From Spirochaetaceae bacterium (lineage in GTDB: Bacteria; Spirochaetota; Spirochaetia; Treponematales; Breznakiellaceae), in contig JAITAE010000012.1 in NCBI GenBank assembly GCA_031284295.1, forward strand, positions 1 to 5,700: a stretch of DNA of 5,700 nt. Direction: 5' to 3'. The first letter of the stretch is position 1, and each line of letters begins with the position of its first letter. A program made the position numbers and the translations under genes. Shown here in pieces: positions 5,246 through 5,700 of this stretch. The notes under the pieces are model-generated. The model worked only from the letters and a program-made list of their open reading frames with translations. It ran no database searches and had not been told where the DNA came from.

Positions 5246-5447
5246 CCCCCCAATCAGCGGCCTGACCGTCGCCCCACCAACCCCGCCTGGAGTTTGCGGT
5301 AAGCGGCGCGTAGCGCCGCGGCGCAAACTCCGGAAATAACCGGCGCAGCCGGTTATTCACCCCCCAATCAGCGGCCTGCCCGCCACCCCCCCAACACCGG
5401 CTGGAGTTTGCGGTAAGCAAGCCGCAGGCTTGCGGCGCAAACTCCGG
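5246..5447. repeat. Two 88 bp repeat units at 114 bp period with exchanged hairpins
   Basis: Units at 5246-5333 and 5360-5447 align without gaps. Each has a 19 bp conserved start ending AATCAGCGGCCTG, a C-rich 22 bp stretch with six differences, a conserved CTGGAGTTTGCGGTAAGC, a 13 bp variable hairpin, and a conserved GCGGCGCAAACTCCGG. The outer arms CTGGAGTTTGCG and CGCAAACTCCGG also pair. The variable 13-mers are GGCGC-GTA-GCGCC (5305-5317) and AAGCC-GCA-GGCTT (5419-5431). These are different sequences that are both perfect palindromes. Confidence 0.88.
5330..5357. repeat. ATAACCGGC hairpin, copy 3
   Basis: Arms AATAACCGGC (5335-5344) and GCCGGTTATT (5348-5357) around the loop GCA, preceded by CCGGA. 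It is the reverse-complement counterpart of 159-186, differing only in the loop. It fills the gap between the two 88 bp units. Confidence 0.85.
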
Positions 5448-5448
5448 A

Positions 5449-5469
5449 GCTCAACGCTTCGCGTTGAGC
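5449..5469. repeat. GCTCAACGC hairpin at the end of the repeat block
   Basis: Arms GCTCAACGC (5449-5457) and GCGTTGAGC (5461-5469) pair perfectly over 9 bp around TTC. It follows the second 88 bp unit in the position that the ATAACCGGC hairpin occupies after the first unit. Its right arm supplies the in-frame TGA (5465-5467) immediately before the DUF4469-like reading frame. Confidence 0.85.
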
Positions 5470-5700
5470 CAACCACGCGGACGCCAAGGCGGACAAGGAG
5501 AAGAACCCCATTGACTTCACGTTCCGCAAGCGGCAGGCCCTGCGCGAGGCGATCAACCACATCACGGTGGAGATCGAGGGTGTCGCGGAGAGCGGGGCCT
5601 ACATCGCCGAAGTGCGGGACGTGGTAAGCGGCACAACCGACGAACAGCTCACGCCAGGCGGCGTCATCATCGTGCTGGGTACCCGCGTCAAGATCGCCGG
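5468..5700 (+). pseudogene. C-terminal part of a DUF4469-like (HU/IHF-type DNA-binding plus Ig-like) protein, 5'-truncated
   Basis: An open frame of at least 77 codons begins right after an in-frame TGA (5465-5467) and runs off the right edge. It has no ATG start; the first in-frame GTG is at 5567, too late to be sensible. It reads ANHADAKADKEKNPIDFTFR, then KRQALREAINHITVEIEG, and then VVSGTTDEQLTPGGVIIVLG followed by TRVKIAG. The S-G-x-x-x-E-x-LTPGG pattern and the G-x-R-x-K-I-x-G ending resemble, from memory, the start of the DUF4469 domain. In family members this follows an N-terminal HU-like DNA-binding domain of roughly 100 residues, common in Bacteroidota and Treponema. That N-terminal part is missing here and repeats stand in its place. 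Codon use (strong G/C at third positions) supports real coding origin. The family call is moderate. An expressed fragment using an unusual start cannot be excluded. Confidence 0.55.

Noticed and set aside
5108..5420. Short open frames on both strands in the right repeat block
   Set aside because: They cover only inverted and tandem repeats, with proline- and arginine-rich translations typical of GC-rich non-coding DNA.
5246..5447. CRISPR array
   Set aside because: Only two units, with 88 bp conserved repeats and palindromic variable cores rather than unique spacers; no cas genes.
5449..5469. Integron attC-like core (GCTCAAC ... GTTGAGC fits RYYYAAC ... GTTRRRY)
   Set aside because: Only 7 nt separate the two boxes. 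A real attC site needs inner L boxes and usually more than 50 nt. It is explained by the simple hairpin.

Overview
The window looks like a spirochaete chromosome, most likely a Treponema-type genome such as those from termite gut. This is an inference from gene content and style: a diaminopimelate-type DapL, a relaxed spirochaete-like lipobox, a PD-(D/E)XK nuclease-family fragment, a DUF4469-like fragment, and intergenic DNA packed with short hairpins. No rRNA or other taxonomic marker is present.

Layout. Bases 1-95 (minus strand) hold the N-terminus of a PD-(D/E)XK nuclease/transposase-family protein running off the left edge, with a good promoter at 114-142. Bases 150-870 contain no convincing gene. 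They hold hairpins, short tandem repeats and a ~220 bp modular repeat (copy L, 611-831). Three genes follow on the plus strand as an apparent operon: dapL (877-2109), a RelA/SpoT-family (p)ppGpp synthetase (2085-3797, overlapping dapL by 25 bp), and a CapA-family lipoprotein (3822-5024, 24 bp after relA). Bases 5004-5469 are again repeats. They hold an inverted copy of the modular repeat (copy R, 5004-5213), two 88 bp units at a 114 bp period, and several hairpins. From 5468 to the right edge there is an open frame without a start codon, resembling the C-terminal part of a DUF4469 protein; it appears to be cut off by the repeat block.

The three genes do not form an obvious pathway. DapL makes LL-diaminopimelate for lysine and possibly cell wall, Rel makes the starvation alarmone, and CapA-like proteins are surface-polymer or envelope phosphoesterase-like lipoproteins. 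A loose link through amino-acid starvation and envelope synthesis is inference only.

The strongest unexplained signal is the repeat family. Blocks of conserved sequence carry small perfect hairpins at fixed positions, and the two arms of those hairpins change together between copies. Related copies flank the three genes in opposite orientation. One copy supplies the last codons and stop of the capA-like gene, and another ends exactly where the DUF4469 frame resumes. Two perfect 30-nt palindromes of identical geometry (13 bp stem, 4 nt loop) also lie inside the relA and capA coding sequences. A second point is that the Rel protein has lost most hydrolase residues yet keeps the RFKD synthetase motif usual for bifunctional enzymes.
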